64,000 bases of DNA from Nocardia brevicatena NBRC 12119 (GTDB lineage: Bacteria > Actinomycetota > Actinomycetes > Mycobacteriales > Mycobacteriaceae). Of the stretch, positions 53,561-61,759 are shown in pieces; within the stretch, counting starts at the first letter, position 1; each line of letters starts with the position of its first letter. Below the pieces are notes generated by a model, which was given only the letters and a program-made list of their open reading frames with translations, was not told the origin of the DNA and ran no database searches. Position numbers and translations under genes: made by a program. The stretch spans positions 1 to 64,000 of the forward strand of contig NZ_BAFU01000247.1 of the NCBI RefSeq assembly GCF_000308495.1, read 5' to 3'.

Positions 53561-54952
53561 TCAGGCCGCCGGGCGAATATTGCGGTTGAACCGGAACATG
53601 TTCTTCGGGTCGTGGACCGATTTCAGCGCAGCGAGCCGGGCGTAGGTCTCGGCACGGTATCCGGCCCTGGTCTGCGCTTCGTCGGCCGCGTGCCCGGCGC
53701 CGTACAGGAAACCGAGATTGTGACCGACGGTCCAGGGCGCCAGCGCCGCTCGGACAGCGGCGGCGGGTTCTCCCGGTTCCGGGTCCGGCCCCGGCATGGT
53801 GATGGCCCGCACCACGAAACCGGCCGCACGGTGATCGAGCGCGAGACCGTCATGACAGGGTTCGCGCAGTACCCCGCCCAGGTGTCGGATATCGATCACC
53901 GTGCCCGGCCCGGCGTCGGGGCCGGCCACCGTGAGCAGAGCCTCGACCGCTTCGGGCGTGAGGTCGTCGAGCAGCGCGTTGGTCGCGGCGTAGGCATGCG
54001 GGTGATCCGGGTCGGAATGGATGGTGTGCGATTCGGTGTAGGGCATGACGCGCAGGTCGTCCTTCAGCGGTGTGCCGATCGCGCGCAGCGGGGCAACGAG
54101 ACGTTCGCATTCCTCGGTGTCACCTTCGGCGGCGATCCGGACGGAGGCGGCGAAACGGCCCCGCAGCGGCGCCGGGACCTGCGGGATATCCGGGAAGGCC
54201 GACATGGTGAACGTCGAGGTGACCGCGTCGGGCAGGGTCGCGGTCCATTCCCGCCACATCTCGAGCGCTCGCGGCACCAAGGGGGCGTCGAAGACGAGCT
54301 GACCCCCGTACACGCTGGTTACCGGCACCAGATCCAGTTCCAGTGCGGTCACCACCCCGAAATTGCCGCCGCTGCCCAGGACGGCGCCGAACAGTTCGTC
54401 ACCCGGCCGCAGCGTGCGCACCCGGCCGTCGGCGGTGACGAGTTCGGCGGCCCGTACGTGATCCGCCGCGTAGCCGTACTTCCGGGCCAGCAACCCGACG
54501 CCGCCACCGAGTACGTATCCGACAACACCCACCGAGGGCGACGAGCCGTTCAACGGTGCGAGTCCATGCCGCGCCGCCGCCTCGATCAGTGCACCCGCCC
54601 GGACTCCGGCGCCGATCCGCGCGCTCGCGGCCACCGGATCGATCTCTATTCCGGTCATGCCGCGGGTGCTGATCAGCACGCCACCGTCCGCGGCGACCGA
54701 CAGACCGTGTCCGGTGGCCTGCACCGCCACCGGCAATTCGTATCGGGCTGCGAATTCGACTGCCGCCCGGACGTCCTCGGTGTGCCGTGCCTCGACGACA
54801 ACGGCCGGACGGTGCCGGTAGGCGGTCTGGAAGCCGGTGGTCTCCCGCTCGTATCCGTCCGTTCCCGGACGCGATACCGACGCCGGGAAGGCGGCCAACT
54901 CGGCATCGGCCGCGGCGGTGAGTTCGGTGTTCTCGGCTGCGATATGTCCCAT
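53561..54952 (-). CDS. FAD-linked oxidoreductase (BBE/VAO type)
   Basis: 463 aa. FAD-binding VAO fold: RHRPAVVVEARHTEDVRAAVEFA, the flavin-linking histidine probably in VQATGHGLS (about residue 82), GAGVRAGALIEAAARHGLA and GVVGYVLGGGVGLLARKYG. The second flavin-linking cysteine of the bicovalent enzymes is a serine here (GSSPSVGV), so a single covalent link is expected. The C-terminal BBE motif is YRAETYARLAALKSVHDPKNMFRFNRNI. Such enzymes oxidise alcohols, sugars or alkaloid-like amines with oxygen. Divergent from a LysR gene across 71 bp with an inverted repeat, so probably under its control. Confidence 0.9.
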   Translation of the reverse strand: MGHIAAENTELTAAADAELAAFPASVSRPGTDGYERETTGFQTAYRHRPAVVVEARHTEDVRAAVEFAARYELPVAVQATGHGLSVAADGGVLISTRGMTGIEIDPVAASARIGAGVRAGALIEAAARHGLAPLNGSSPSVGVVGYVLGGGVGLLARKYGYAADHVRAAELVTADGRVRTLRPGDELFGAVLGSGGNFGVVTALELDLVPVTSVYGGQLVFDAPLVPRALEMWREWTATLPDAVTSTFTMSAFPDIPQVPAPLRGRFAASVRIAAEGDTEECERLVAPLRAIGTPLKDDLRVMPYTESHTIHSDPDHPHAYAATNALLDDLTPEAVEALLTVAGPDAGPGTVIDIRHLGGVLREPCHDGLALDHRAAGFVVRAITMPGPDPEPGEPAAAVRAALAPWTVGHNLGFLYGAGHAADEAQTRAGYRAETYARLAALKSVHDPKNMFRFNRNIRPAA

Positions 54953-54978
54953 GCATGCGACGATGCCGTATCCGCTTC

Positions 54979-55004
54979 GATAAAGGAAACAGTTTGTCCT
55001 TATC
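54979..55004. promoter_or_regulatory. Candidate LysR operator
   Basis: GATAAAGGA, 9 bases, TCCTTATC: an inverted repeat with a one-base bulge, centred between the divergent FAD oxidoreductase and LysR genes and 20 bases before the LysR start. This is the position expected for the autoregulatory LysR site. Confidence 0.5.
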
Positions 55005-55023
55005 TTTGCGATAATCGACAGTT

Positions 55024-55938
55024 ATGGAACTCCGGCAGCTGCGCTACTTCGTCGCCGTGGTCGACGAAGGCGGTTTCACCCGCGCCGCGCACCGCCTGCA
55101 TCTGACCCAGCCCGGGCTCAGCGCTCAGATCCGACAGCTGGAACGCGAACTCGGACAACCCCTGCTGGATCGGACCGCGCGCCGGGTGAAGCCGACGGAG
55201 ATCGGCGCCGCGGTACTGGCCGACGCTCGCGCCGCGCTCGCCGCCGCGGAACGGATCACACAGACGGTGGACGAATTCACCGGACTGCTGCGGGGACAGG
55301 TCCGGGTCGGCCTCATCTCCGGCGCCGCGGTGGAAGAGTTCGATGTCGCCCCCGTACTCGCCGCTTTCCACAAGGACCACCCCCAGGTAGGTATCAGCCT
55401 CACCGAGGACACGTCGGAACGAATGCTGGCCGCGCTGATGCGCGGTGACCTCGATATAGCGTTGATCGGGCTGACCGACGCGGAACTCGATCCGGGGATC
55501 GGCATCGACGTCGTGCTCGACACCCCCTTGGTCGCGGCCATCGCCGCCCACGACAACGACCACGGGCAGGTTATGCCGCTCACCGGTCTGCGCGACCGGC
55601 CACTGGTCTGCCTCTCGTCCGGAACCGGATTGCACGGTGTCCTCCGGCGTGCCTGCACGGCCGCCGGTTTCACCCCGGAGATCGCTTTCGAAGCGGCGGC
55701 ACCACACCTGCTGCTGCGGCTCGCCGCGCACGGGCTGGGCATCGCGGTCGTCCCGGAGCTCACCGCCAAGGATGCGGAGGCATTCGGCGTCCGGACCCTG
55801 CCCATCGTGCAACCCGAGTTGCGCGGGCGATTGGCCCTGGTCTGGCGCACGGACCGGCCGGTCGCGCCGGCGGCGAAAGTCCTCCTCGGCCAGATGCGCA
55901 TCGCTTTCGGATCGGGTTGTCGGCGTGGGTATCGGTGA
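55024..55938 (+). CDS. LysR-family transcriptional regulator
   Basis: 304 aa. N-terminal winged helix-turn-helix: MELRQLRYFVAVVDEGGFTR and AAHRLHLTQPGLSAQIRQLERELG (residues 1-45). A type 2 periplasmic-binding-like effector domain runs from about residue 90 (VRVGLISGAAVEEFDV ... LALVWRTDRPVAPAAKVLL). The last eight residues (SGCRRGYR) and the stop are encoded within the left arm and loop of a 25-bp hairpin. Divergent FAD oxidoreductase is the likely target; the inducing ligand is unknown. Confidence 0.92.
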   Translation: MELRQLRYFVAVVDEGGFTRAAHRLHLTQPGLSAQIRQLERELGQPLLDRTARRVKPTEIGAAVLADARAALAAAERITQTVDEFTGLLRGQVRVGLISGAAVEEFDVAPVLAAFHKDHPQVGISLTEDTSERMLAALMRGDLDIALIGLTDAELDPGIGIDVVLDTPLVAAIAAHDNDHGQVMPLTGLRDRPLVCLSSGTGLHGVLRRACTAAGFTPEIAFEAAAPHLLLRLAAHGLGIAVVPELTAKDAEAFGVRTLPIVQPELRGRLALVWRTDRPVAPAAKVLLGQMRIAFGSGCRRGYR

Positions 55939-55965
55939 ACCACCGATACCCACGCCGACAACCCG
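55913..55965. terminator. 25-bp hairpin overlapping the LysR stop codon
   Basis: CGGGTTGTCGGCGTGGGTATCGGTG (55913-55937, quoted in part as arms), loop AAC, then its exact reverse complement (55941-55965). The LysR stop TGA (55936-55938) lies at the stem-loop junction. It sits between LysR and the convergent glycosylase gene, so it is a bidirectional terminator. Confidence 0.85.
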
Positions 55966-56020
55966 GGGAACGGAGGCGCGACCCGGCAATGCGCGGTCGG
56001 CGCTCCCTCGAGGCGGCCTC

Positions 56021-57091
56021 TCAGCGCGACTCGAGGAAGCCCTTCAGACGGTGTTTCTCGGCATCGAGAGCGGTGGCGAATGCCTTTCCCTTCGGCACGC
56101 GGTCCGCGAATCCCACCTCCACTTCGCTGTCCCGGCCGGCGCATGTGGCCCAGCCGATCACCCGGTCGCGCCACAGCATCGGCATGGCATAGTAACCACG
56201 GACCCGCTTCGCCGCCGGAGTGTAGGCCTCGAAACGGTAGTCCCAGCCCCAGATCCGACCGAACCGCTGCCGATCCCAGACCAGCGGGTCGAACGGGGTC
56301 AGGAACCGCACCCGCGCCGGGGGCTCTCGGTCGGTCGGGACCAGATCGGCAGGCCACAGATACCGGACACCGTCGACGGTGATAGCGGACAGCTCGCCGG
56401 CAGCGAGAAGTTCACCGATTGTGACCGACCCGGTCGCACCGCCGATGGAGCGCACCGCGCGGTTCACCGTCGCCGCGAGTGTCGATTCCGTTGCGGGCGC
56501 CAGTGTGCGGGCGATACGCAACACCAGTTCGCGTCTGCGCCTTCCCGGGTCGAGCAGGGGCTTCGGCGCCGGTGCCACCTCGTAACGCCGTATCCCGGAC
56601 ACCCGGTCGACCACCCGCAACAGGCCGTATCGGTGCAATTCCTCGAGCGCCACCGTTGTCGCCGAGGACGTTGTGCCCCACGCATTGACCACACCGCGGC
56701 GCCCGAAACGCGCATGCAGGTCCCGCGGATGCACCACGCCGCGTTCCCGGACGAACTCCAGTACCTCGGACGAGCGGGTGTCGTGCGGAAACTCCCCGTC
56801 TGTCCCGCGCGGATGTCGCCGAGGGTGCAGCAACGGCCGCAGGCGGGTAACGGTGTAGCCGTAGGCGTAGACGAAATCCTCGTCGATACCGAGCGCATGG
56901 TAGTTCCGGTCGAGGTCGCCGACGCGGTAGCCCCGCACGCGGTGCCGCAGGATCAGGTCCTGCGCCCGGGCCGGGAAGCGAATGGGGTCGGCCTGCACGA
57001 ATTCCATATCGGCGAGGGCCTCGGCGAGTGAACTCGGGCTCCGGGGCAGTGACCAGGCCACCGCGTTGGAACGCAACCATGCCAACGACAT
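56021..57091 (-). CDS. YcaQ-type winged-helix DNA glycosylase
   Basis: 356 aa. Member of the HTH_42 (DUF1006) family, whose E. coli member YcaQ unhooks DNA interstrand cross-links. The catalytic Q-x-D motif is in EFVQADPIRFPARAQDLIL near residues 31-40. Further family blocks are YAYGYTVTRLRPLL, VLEFVRERGVVHPRDLHARFG and the C-terminal FLTPFDPLVWDRQRFGRIWGWDYRFEAY with GYYAMPMLWRDRVIGW. The start at 57091 (MSLAWLRSN) fits the conserved region; an ATG at 57148 with GGGAG upstream is an alternative that adds 19 residues. Convergent with LysR. Confidence 0.85.
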   Translation of the reverse strand: MSLAWLRSNAVAWSLPRSPSSLAEALADMEFVQADPIRFPARAQDLILRHRVRGYRVGDLDRNYHALGIDEDFVYAYGYTVTRLRPLLHPRRHPRGTDGEFPHDTRSSEVLEFVRERGVVHPRDLHARFGRRGVVNAWGTTSSATTVALEELHRYGLLRVVDRVSGIRRYEVAPAPKPLLDPGRRRRELVLRIARTLAPATESTLAATVNRAVRSIGGATGSVTIGELLAAGELSAITVDGVRYLWPADLVPTDREPPARVRFLTPFDPLVWDRQRFGRIWGWDYRFEAYTPAAKRVRGYYAMPMLWRDRVIGWATCAGRDSEVEVGFADRVPKGKAFATALDAEKHRLKGFLESR

Positions 57092-57388
57092 AGGGCGAGC
57101 GTAATGGCGCCCTACGACATTCGACACCCGAAGCCGAGTCCGACGCATCGGCTCCCGCCGGAAGCAACATCCCTTCCCTTCCGGGCTCGGGCGGACAGGC
57201 ACCCTCGGCGTGGGGCAACTCGCTCCGCAGGGCCGCGACGGCGTTTCCCGAGCGAGATGGCCATGAGCCCCCACTGTTGCCGTCGATTCCGACCGAATTG
57301 GCGGTGGGACAGACCGTTGCGTACGCGACGATCCCGGTGTTCCAGGTGGACACCGGGATCGGGAGGGCACGGCGTGCGAGAGTGGTGC
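57092..57388. other. Intergenic, nothing recognised
   Basis: About 300 bases upstream of the glycosylase gene and downstream of the next gene on the same strand. No domain-like translation, strong hairpin or repeat was seen. Confidence 0.4.
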
Positions 57389-58192
57389 TCATGCGCCGAC
57401 GGGAAATGAGATCACCACCTCGCTCTCGTCGTGGGGCAAGTAGTGCACCCGCAGCACCCGGCCGATCTGTACGTGCCCGACCGCGGTGGGCGGGACGAAC
57501 TTCTCGGTGCGCGTGGTGAAGGTGGTGCCGTCGGGACGGGTGACCACCAGACCGAGCACGACCTTGGAGTGATCGTCGCGGATTTCGCCGGGCACCGTCA
57601 GCGTCTGCACCACCGCCTGGGCGGTGATGCCGTGCTCGGCGATATCGAGCTTGGCGCGGGTGGTGAAGCCCTTGCGGATCATGGAGGCGTTCATCGCTTC
57701 CTGCGCCGACCGGTGGTCACCGGAGAGGTCGATCTCGACCTTGTCGATGCGGTGCGGCAGGTAGCGCACCGGCAGCACCACACCGGGCCGCAGCAGCGAC
57801 ATCTCGGTGAGGGGTACCACCATTGTGGCGGTCGAGTCGAAGGTCTTGCCGTCGGCGCCCTCCACGGTCAGCTCGATGCGCAGTTGCGGTTGGTCGTTGA
57901 GAGTGACGCCGGTGTGCCGGACCGAGCGCACGGTGCCCAGGCCGATCTGCCCGCCACGGAACGGGACGGTATTCATCCCGGTCAGGCCGGTAAAGATGCC
58001 GTCGGCGGTGAAGGCGAACGCCATCGGTGTGATGGTCAGTGCGATGATCGGCAGTGCCATCTGCGGGCCGACCCAGGCCATCACGTCCTGGCCGTATTCG
58101 GTGGGGCCGTCGTAGGCGAGACCGTGCCAGAGGTAGAAGCCGAAGGCGAAGACGAAGAAGGCGAGGGCGAGGCTGCGGATGATGGTCTTCAT
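57389..58192 (-). CDS. Membrane-anchored hypothetical protein
   Basis: 267 aa from the ATG at 58192, which has GGAG 8 bases upstream. One or two N-terminal membrane helices (IIRSLALAFFVFAFGFYLW, residues 3-22; ALPIIALTITPMAFAFTADG, about 45-65). Then come two similar beta-rich repeats (VTLNDQPQLRIELTVEGADG and KVVLGLVVTRPDGTTFTTRT), each ending in a PVRYLPH or RVHYLPHDE motif. The repeated YLPH suggests a duplicated OB- or DUF3592-like fold. Function unknown. The frame stays open upstream to an ATG at 58354, also with a ribosome binding site, which would add 54 residues including a cysteine. Confidence 0.7.
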   Translation of the reverse strand: MKTIIRSLALAFFVFAFGFYLWHGLAYDGPTEYGQDVMAWVGPQMALPIIALTITPMAFAFTADGIFTGLTGMNTVPFRGGQIGLGTVRSVRHTGVTLNDQPQLRIELTVEGADGKTFDSTATMVVPLTEMSLLRPGVVLPVRYLPHRIDKVEIDLSGDHRSAQEAMNASMIRKGFTTRAKLDIAEHGITAQAVVQTLTVPGEIRDDHSKVVLGLVVTRPDGTTFTTRTEKFVPPTAVGHVQIGRVLRVHYLPHDESEVVISFPVGA

Positions 58193-58723
58193 AGTGGGTT
58201 CTCCGTAGAAGGGGTTCGGGAATGCCGCCCGGCGGGAACGTCGGGCGGGACCGGGGGCGGATCGGTCGAAGTCGGCGGTCTCGCCGTTGTCGCTACATCC
58301 GGTGACCGGCAGGGCCAGGGCGCCGGAGGCGAGGCGGATCTCGGAGGTGCTCATGATGCTCGATTCCTTCTCGTTCCTCGGCTCCGGGTGATGCCGTCGA
58401 GAGAGAAGTTAGGAGCAGGCGGCGCCCTACCGATCCCAAGTTCTCGCCGAAGAACCCGGAAAACCGGGGCTCGGAGCCGACTACCGGTCACGCCGTCGCT
58501 CGCCGTATCCGCAGCGACGCCGCGGTCATCATCGATGCCCAACCCGTCGCCGAACTGCCCGCTGCCGGACTATCGGCGAGCCGGTCGGGGCGGCGTTCCG
58601 GCGCCGACCAGCGCTGTCGTTACCGAGCGAAGTTCGACATGCCATCGGTAGAAGTAACGGTTAGGCTTCCTCGGTACGAAATGGCAGGCCACGGCGGCCG
58701 CCCGGCGTTTCACGAGGTGATCC
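58193..58723. other. Divergent intergenic region
   Basis: 531 bases between the minus-strand membrane protein and the plus-strand secreted hydrolase. The first 160 bases may encode an N-terminal extension of the former. The remainder holds the two promoters; no palindrome or further gene was recognised. Confidence 0.4.
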
Positions 58724-59815
58724 ATGCGCGAACTGTCCCGTCGTACCGTGATCGGCGGACACCGGACCACCACTGCCACCCGACGAGCGGCCGTCTTGAC
58801 GACGGCCCTGCTGGTGGCGTTCCTCGCGGGAAGCGCAACGGCCGCAGCGGAATACCGCAAACCCGGGACATGCCGGGAAGTAGCCGTTCCCGTGGCCTTG
58901 GCCGAAGACGCGCCGGCGGACCAAACCGTCGCGGCCACCTTCTGCACACCCCTGCGCTGGGCGGACGGAGCGCACCAGGCGGACATCCTGGTCGCGGGTG
59001 CCACCTATACGCGCGAGTACTGGGACTTCTCGTTCGATCCGGAAACGTATTCCTATGTCGACGACACACTGGCCGCCGGCCGCGCGACCTTCAACTTCGA
59101 CCGATTGGGCACCGGCGCGAGCTCCCGACCGGACAGTTGGCGCCTGACGGTATCGAGCGACGCGTTCATCCTGCACCAGTTGATCACCTGGTTGCACCGG
59201 GAGGGCTACGCACACGTGAACGCCGTGGGGCATTCCCTCGGCTCGGTGACCCTGACCAACGAGGCCGCCCGTTGGCACGATCTGGACCGCGTGATCCTCA
59301 CCGGCATCATCCATCTGCCGGGCGTAGGACTGAATTCCATCAATATGTTCAGCAGCACTTATCCCGCCGACCTCGATCCGATAACGACCGGACGGGGCAC
59401 CGACGCCGGGTATCTGACGACACTGCCCGGCAGGCGCGGTTCCATCTTCTACGATCCGGCGACCGCCGATCCGGCGGTCATCGATCACGACGAGCGCACC
59501 AAGGACGTCGTCGCCATCGGCGAGACCACCGAATCCATGACCACATTGCTGAGTCCACCGCAGATGAACGCAAGCCGATCGATCACCGCCCGCGTGCTGG
59601 TGGTCATGGGAGCCAAGGACGATATCTTCTGCAACTTCCTGGTCAGTTGCCGTGAGGCCGCCTCCATCGCCGCCAACGAGGCACCTTATTACAGCGGGGC
59701 CGTCGACTTCGATGCCCTGGTCGTCCCGGATGTCGCCCACAATCTCGCCCTGCACCCGAGCGCTCCGCAAACCTTCCGGGCCATCGACCACTGGATGACC
59801 ACCGGGGATGCCTGA
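58724..59815 (+). CDS. Secreted alpha/beta hydrolase
   Basis: 363 aa. The signal peptide has RRTVIGGHRTTTATRR followed by AAVLTTALLVAFLAGSATA and a likely cut after ATA/AAA; RR near the start hints at Tat export, but the RRxFLK pattern is weak. Mature domain: nucleophile Ser in NAVGHSLGSVTLT (GHSLG, about residue 170), acid in VVMGAKDDIFCN, His in VPDVAHNLALHP. The CREVAVPVALAED and CTPLRW cysteines may form a disulphide. GAGGTGA lies 6 bases upstream of the ATG. The substrate could be a lipid or ester; no operon partner. Confidence 0.85.
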   Translation: MRELSRRTVIGGHRTTTATRRAAVLTTALLVAFLAGSATAAAEYRKPGTCREVAVPVALAEDAPADQTVAATFCTPLRWADGAHQADILVAGATYTREYWDFSFDPETYSYVDDTLAAGRATFNFDRLGTGASSRPDSWRLTVSSDAFILHQLITWLHREGYAHVNAVGHSLGSVTLTNEAARWHDLDRVILTGIIHLPGVGLNSINMFSSTYPADLDPITTGRGTDAGYLTTLPGRRGSIFYDPATADPAVIDHDERTKDVVAIGETTESMTTLLSPPQMNASRSITARVLVVMGAKDDIFCNFLVSCREAASIAANEAPYYSGAVDFDALVVPDVAHNLALHPSAPQTFRAIDHWMTTGDA

Positions 59816-60123
59816 CCGCCCGGCAGCATATTCGCTCACCCGCAGGCATCGCTTCGACCAGCGCCTGCTCCCGCATCCGCACCTTCCGGTGACGGTCATG
59901 TCGAAGCACCACCTCGCCGACGAGTAGTCACCTGGACAGCCGAACGCGCGCTGACCGACAACGGCCCGGTATACACCGCACACGCCGGACGGTGACCGGC
60001 TATCCGCTGATGACAGCGGCTCCCGGCCTCCGGGGAGAGGACTTTCGCCCCTGCCCGCGTACCCGGCCGACCGACCAGACTGGAAACCGACCGACTCCTT
60101 CCGCACACGAACCGAGGTCCGCC
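59816..60123. other. Promoter region of the hydrogenase operon
   Basis: 308 bases without a gene. Contains a DosR-like box at 60035-60054 and a short inverted repeat CCGCTG-ATGA-CAGCGG (60004-60019). Nothing else is recognised. Confidence 0.5.
60035..60054 (+). promoter_or_regulatory. DosR/DevR-like box upstream of the hydrogenase operon
   Basis: The core AGGACTTTCGCCCC (60038-60051) matches 11 of 14 positions of the DosR core GGGACTTTNGTCCC. It ends 72 bases before the first start codon. In mycobacteria the group 3b hydrogenase operon belongs to the DosR hypoxia regulon, from memory. Confidence 0.5.
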
Positions 60124-61254
60124 ATGACTCCTGGCGACAGCGAGGTCATCGACCGCGCGGGCTTGAATCGGCTGGTGGAGGTGCTCACAGAGCAGGGATA
60201 TCGGGTTATCGGGCCTCGGCTGCGCGACGGGGCCATTGTGCTGGACGAGCTCGCTTCGGGTGCGCAACTGCCCGACGGATGGGGCGTGGAGGCGGAACCG
60301 GGCCGATATCGGGTGCGTCGGCGCGACGACGACGCGGTGTTCGCGCATTCGGCCGGACCGGGATCGTGGAAACAGTTCCTGCACCCGCCGCGCCGCAAGG
60401 TCTGGGACATCACCCCGGATATGAACGTCGAGCCCGCCGACGACACGCTGCCACGCTATGCGTTCTTGGGGGTGCGAGGCTGTGATCTCGCCGCGATCTC
60501 GGTCCTCGGTCGGGTACTCGACGGTGCCACTCCTGCGGACACCCCCTACGCCCGCCACCGCGGTCTGTTCGTCGTCGCGGTGAACTGCACCGAGCCCAGT
60601 GGTGTGTGCTTCTGTGCCTCCATGGGCACCGGACCGGCGGTGTCGCCGGGATACGACCTCGCCCTGACCGAGCACCTGGACGACGACGGGCATCGGTTCG
60701 TCGTCGACGTGGGCAGCGAGGCCGGCGCCCGCGTTCTCGCCGACATCACACCGTGCACGGCAACCGACACACAGGTCACCGCGGCACGCGCGGCGGTATC
60801 GGCGGCCGCGGACCGGATGGGGCGGGCGATGCCCGAAGTCGACCTGCGGGCGCTGCTGCGCGATTCGCGGGAGTCACCGCACTGGCAGGACGTGGCGAGC
60901 CGCTGCTTCACCTGCGGCAACTGCACCATGGTGTGTCCCACCTGCTTCTGCACGACGTTCGAGGACGTCACCGACCTCGAGGGCGAGCACGCGCAACGGT
61001 GGGAGCGGTGGGCGTCGTGCTTCGAACTGGACTTCTCCTATCTGCACGGCGGCAGTGTGCGGCAGTCGGGCGAGAGCCGGTACCGGCAGTGGCTCAGCCA
61101 TAAGCTGAGCACCTGGTACGACCAGTTCGGCACGTCCGGTTGCGTGGGATGTGGGCGGTGCATCGCGTGGTGCCCGGCCGGCATCGACCTGACCGAGGAA
61201 GTGGCCGGTCTCGCGGAACTCGCCGGGGAAAGCACCGACGATGCCCACCGTTGA
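60124..61254 (+). CDS. Group 3b [NiFe] hydrogenase iron-sulfur subunit (HydB/HyhB-like)
   Basis: 376 aa. Beta subunit of the cytosolic NADP-linked hydrogenase (sulfhydrogenase type). Two 4Fe-4S clusters: CFTCGNCTMVCPTCFC (about 264-280) and CVGCGRCIAWCPAG (about 340-355). The YAFLGVRGCDLAAISVLGRVL and VNCTEPSGVCFCASMGTGP blocks are characteristic of this subunit. GAGG lies 7 bases before the ATG at 60124. First gene of a five-gene operon; the next start lies 14 bases inside its end. Electrons from H2 pass through these clusters to the flavin subunit encoded third. Confidence 0.92.
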   Translation: MTPGDSEVIDRAGLNRLVEVLTEQGYRVIGPRLRDGAIVLDELASGAQLPDGWGVEAEPGRYRVRRRDDDAVFAHSAGPGSWKQFLHPPRRKVWDITPDMNVEPADDTLPRYAFLGVRGCDLAAISVLGRVLDGATPADTPYARHRGLFVVAVNCTEPSGVCFCASMGTGPAVSPGYDLALTEHLDDDGHRFVVDVGSEAGARVLADITPCTATDTQVTAARAAVSAAADRMGRAMPEVDLRALLRDSRESPHWQDVASRCFTCGNCTMVCPTCFCTTFEDVTDLEGEHAQRWERWASCFELDFSYLHGGSVRQSGESRYRQWLSHKLSTWYDQFGTSGCVGCGRCIAWCPAGIDLTEEVAGLAELAGESTDDAHR

Positions 61255-61759
61255 CGAGTTGGCCGCGTTCCCCCGGCTGACCTCGTTGAGCCGGACGGAC
61301 CTGGCGGTGCTGGCCGGGATCGGACGTGAGGTGTCCTTCCCGGCCGGGCAACGGGTGCTGGTCGAGGGGCAACCGGCCGACCGGTGCTGGCTGATCCGGG
61401 GCGGCCGGGTACTGCTGGATGCCCGGGTGCCCGGCCGGGGCGACGTGGTGATCCAGACACTCGGTAGCGGCGACCTGCTGGGCTGGTCCTGGTTGGTGCC
61501 GCCGCACCGATGGCATTTCGGCGCCCAGGCGGCCGAACCCGTCGACGCCGTCGAATTCGACTCCACACGCCTGATCGAGGCCGCCGAGACCGACCCCAAG
61601 TTCGGCCACGCGCTGACCTCGATGCTGTTCGAGGCATTGCTGGAACGATTACAGGCCACTCGGGCCCGGCTCCTCGACCTCTACCGCAACCCTCGCGACA
61701 GCAACGCGGACCCGCATCGGTGCACCGGCCGAACCGGCTCGGACCGGAGCCGGCCATGA
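61241..61759 (+). CDS. Cyclic nucleotide-binding domain protein within the hydrogenase operon
   Basis: 172 aa. A Crp-type cNMP-binding beta-roll: REVSFPAGQRVLVEGQPADRCWLIRGGRVLLD, then VIQTLGSGDLLGWSWLVPPHRW (phosphate-binding-cassette region), and a C-helix (LFEALLERLQATRARLLDLY). It stops at about residue 150 plus a short polar tail, so there is no DNA-binding helix-turn-helix. It could sense a nucleotide or haem-like ligand and control hydrogenase activity or assembly by protein contact. It overlaps the first gene by 14 bases and the next by 4, so it is made with the enzyme. Confidence 0.85.
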   Translation: MPTVDELAAFPRLTSLSRTDLAVLAGIGREVSFPAGQRVLVEGQPADRCWLIRGGRVLLDARVPGRGDVVIQTLGSGDLLGWSWLVPPHRWHFGAQAAEPVDAVEFDSTRLIEAAETDPKFGHALTSMLFEALLERLQATRARLLDLYRNPRDSNADPHRCTGRTGSDRSRP

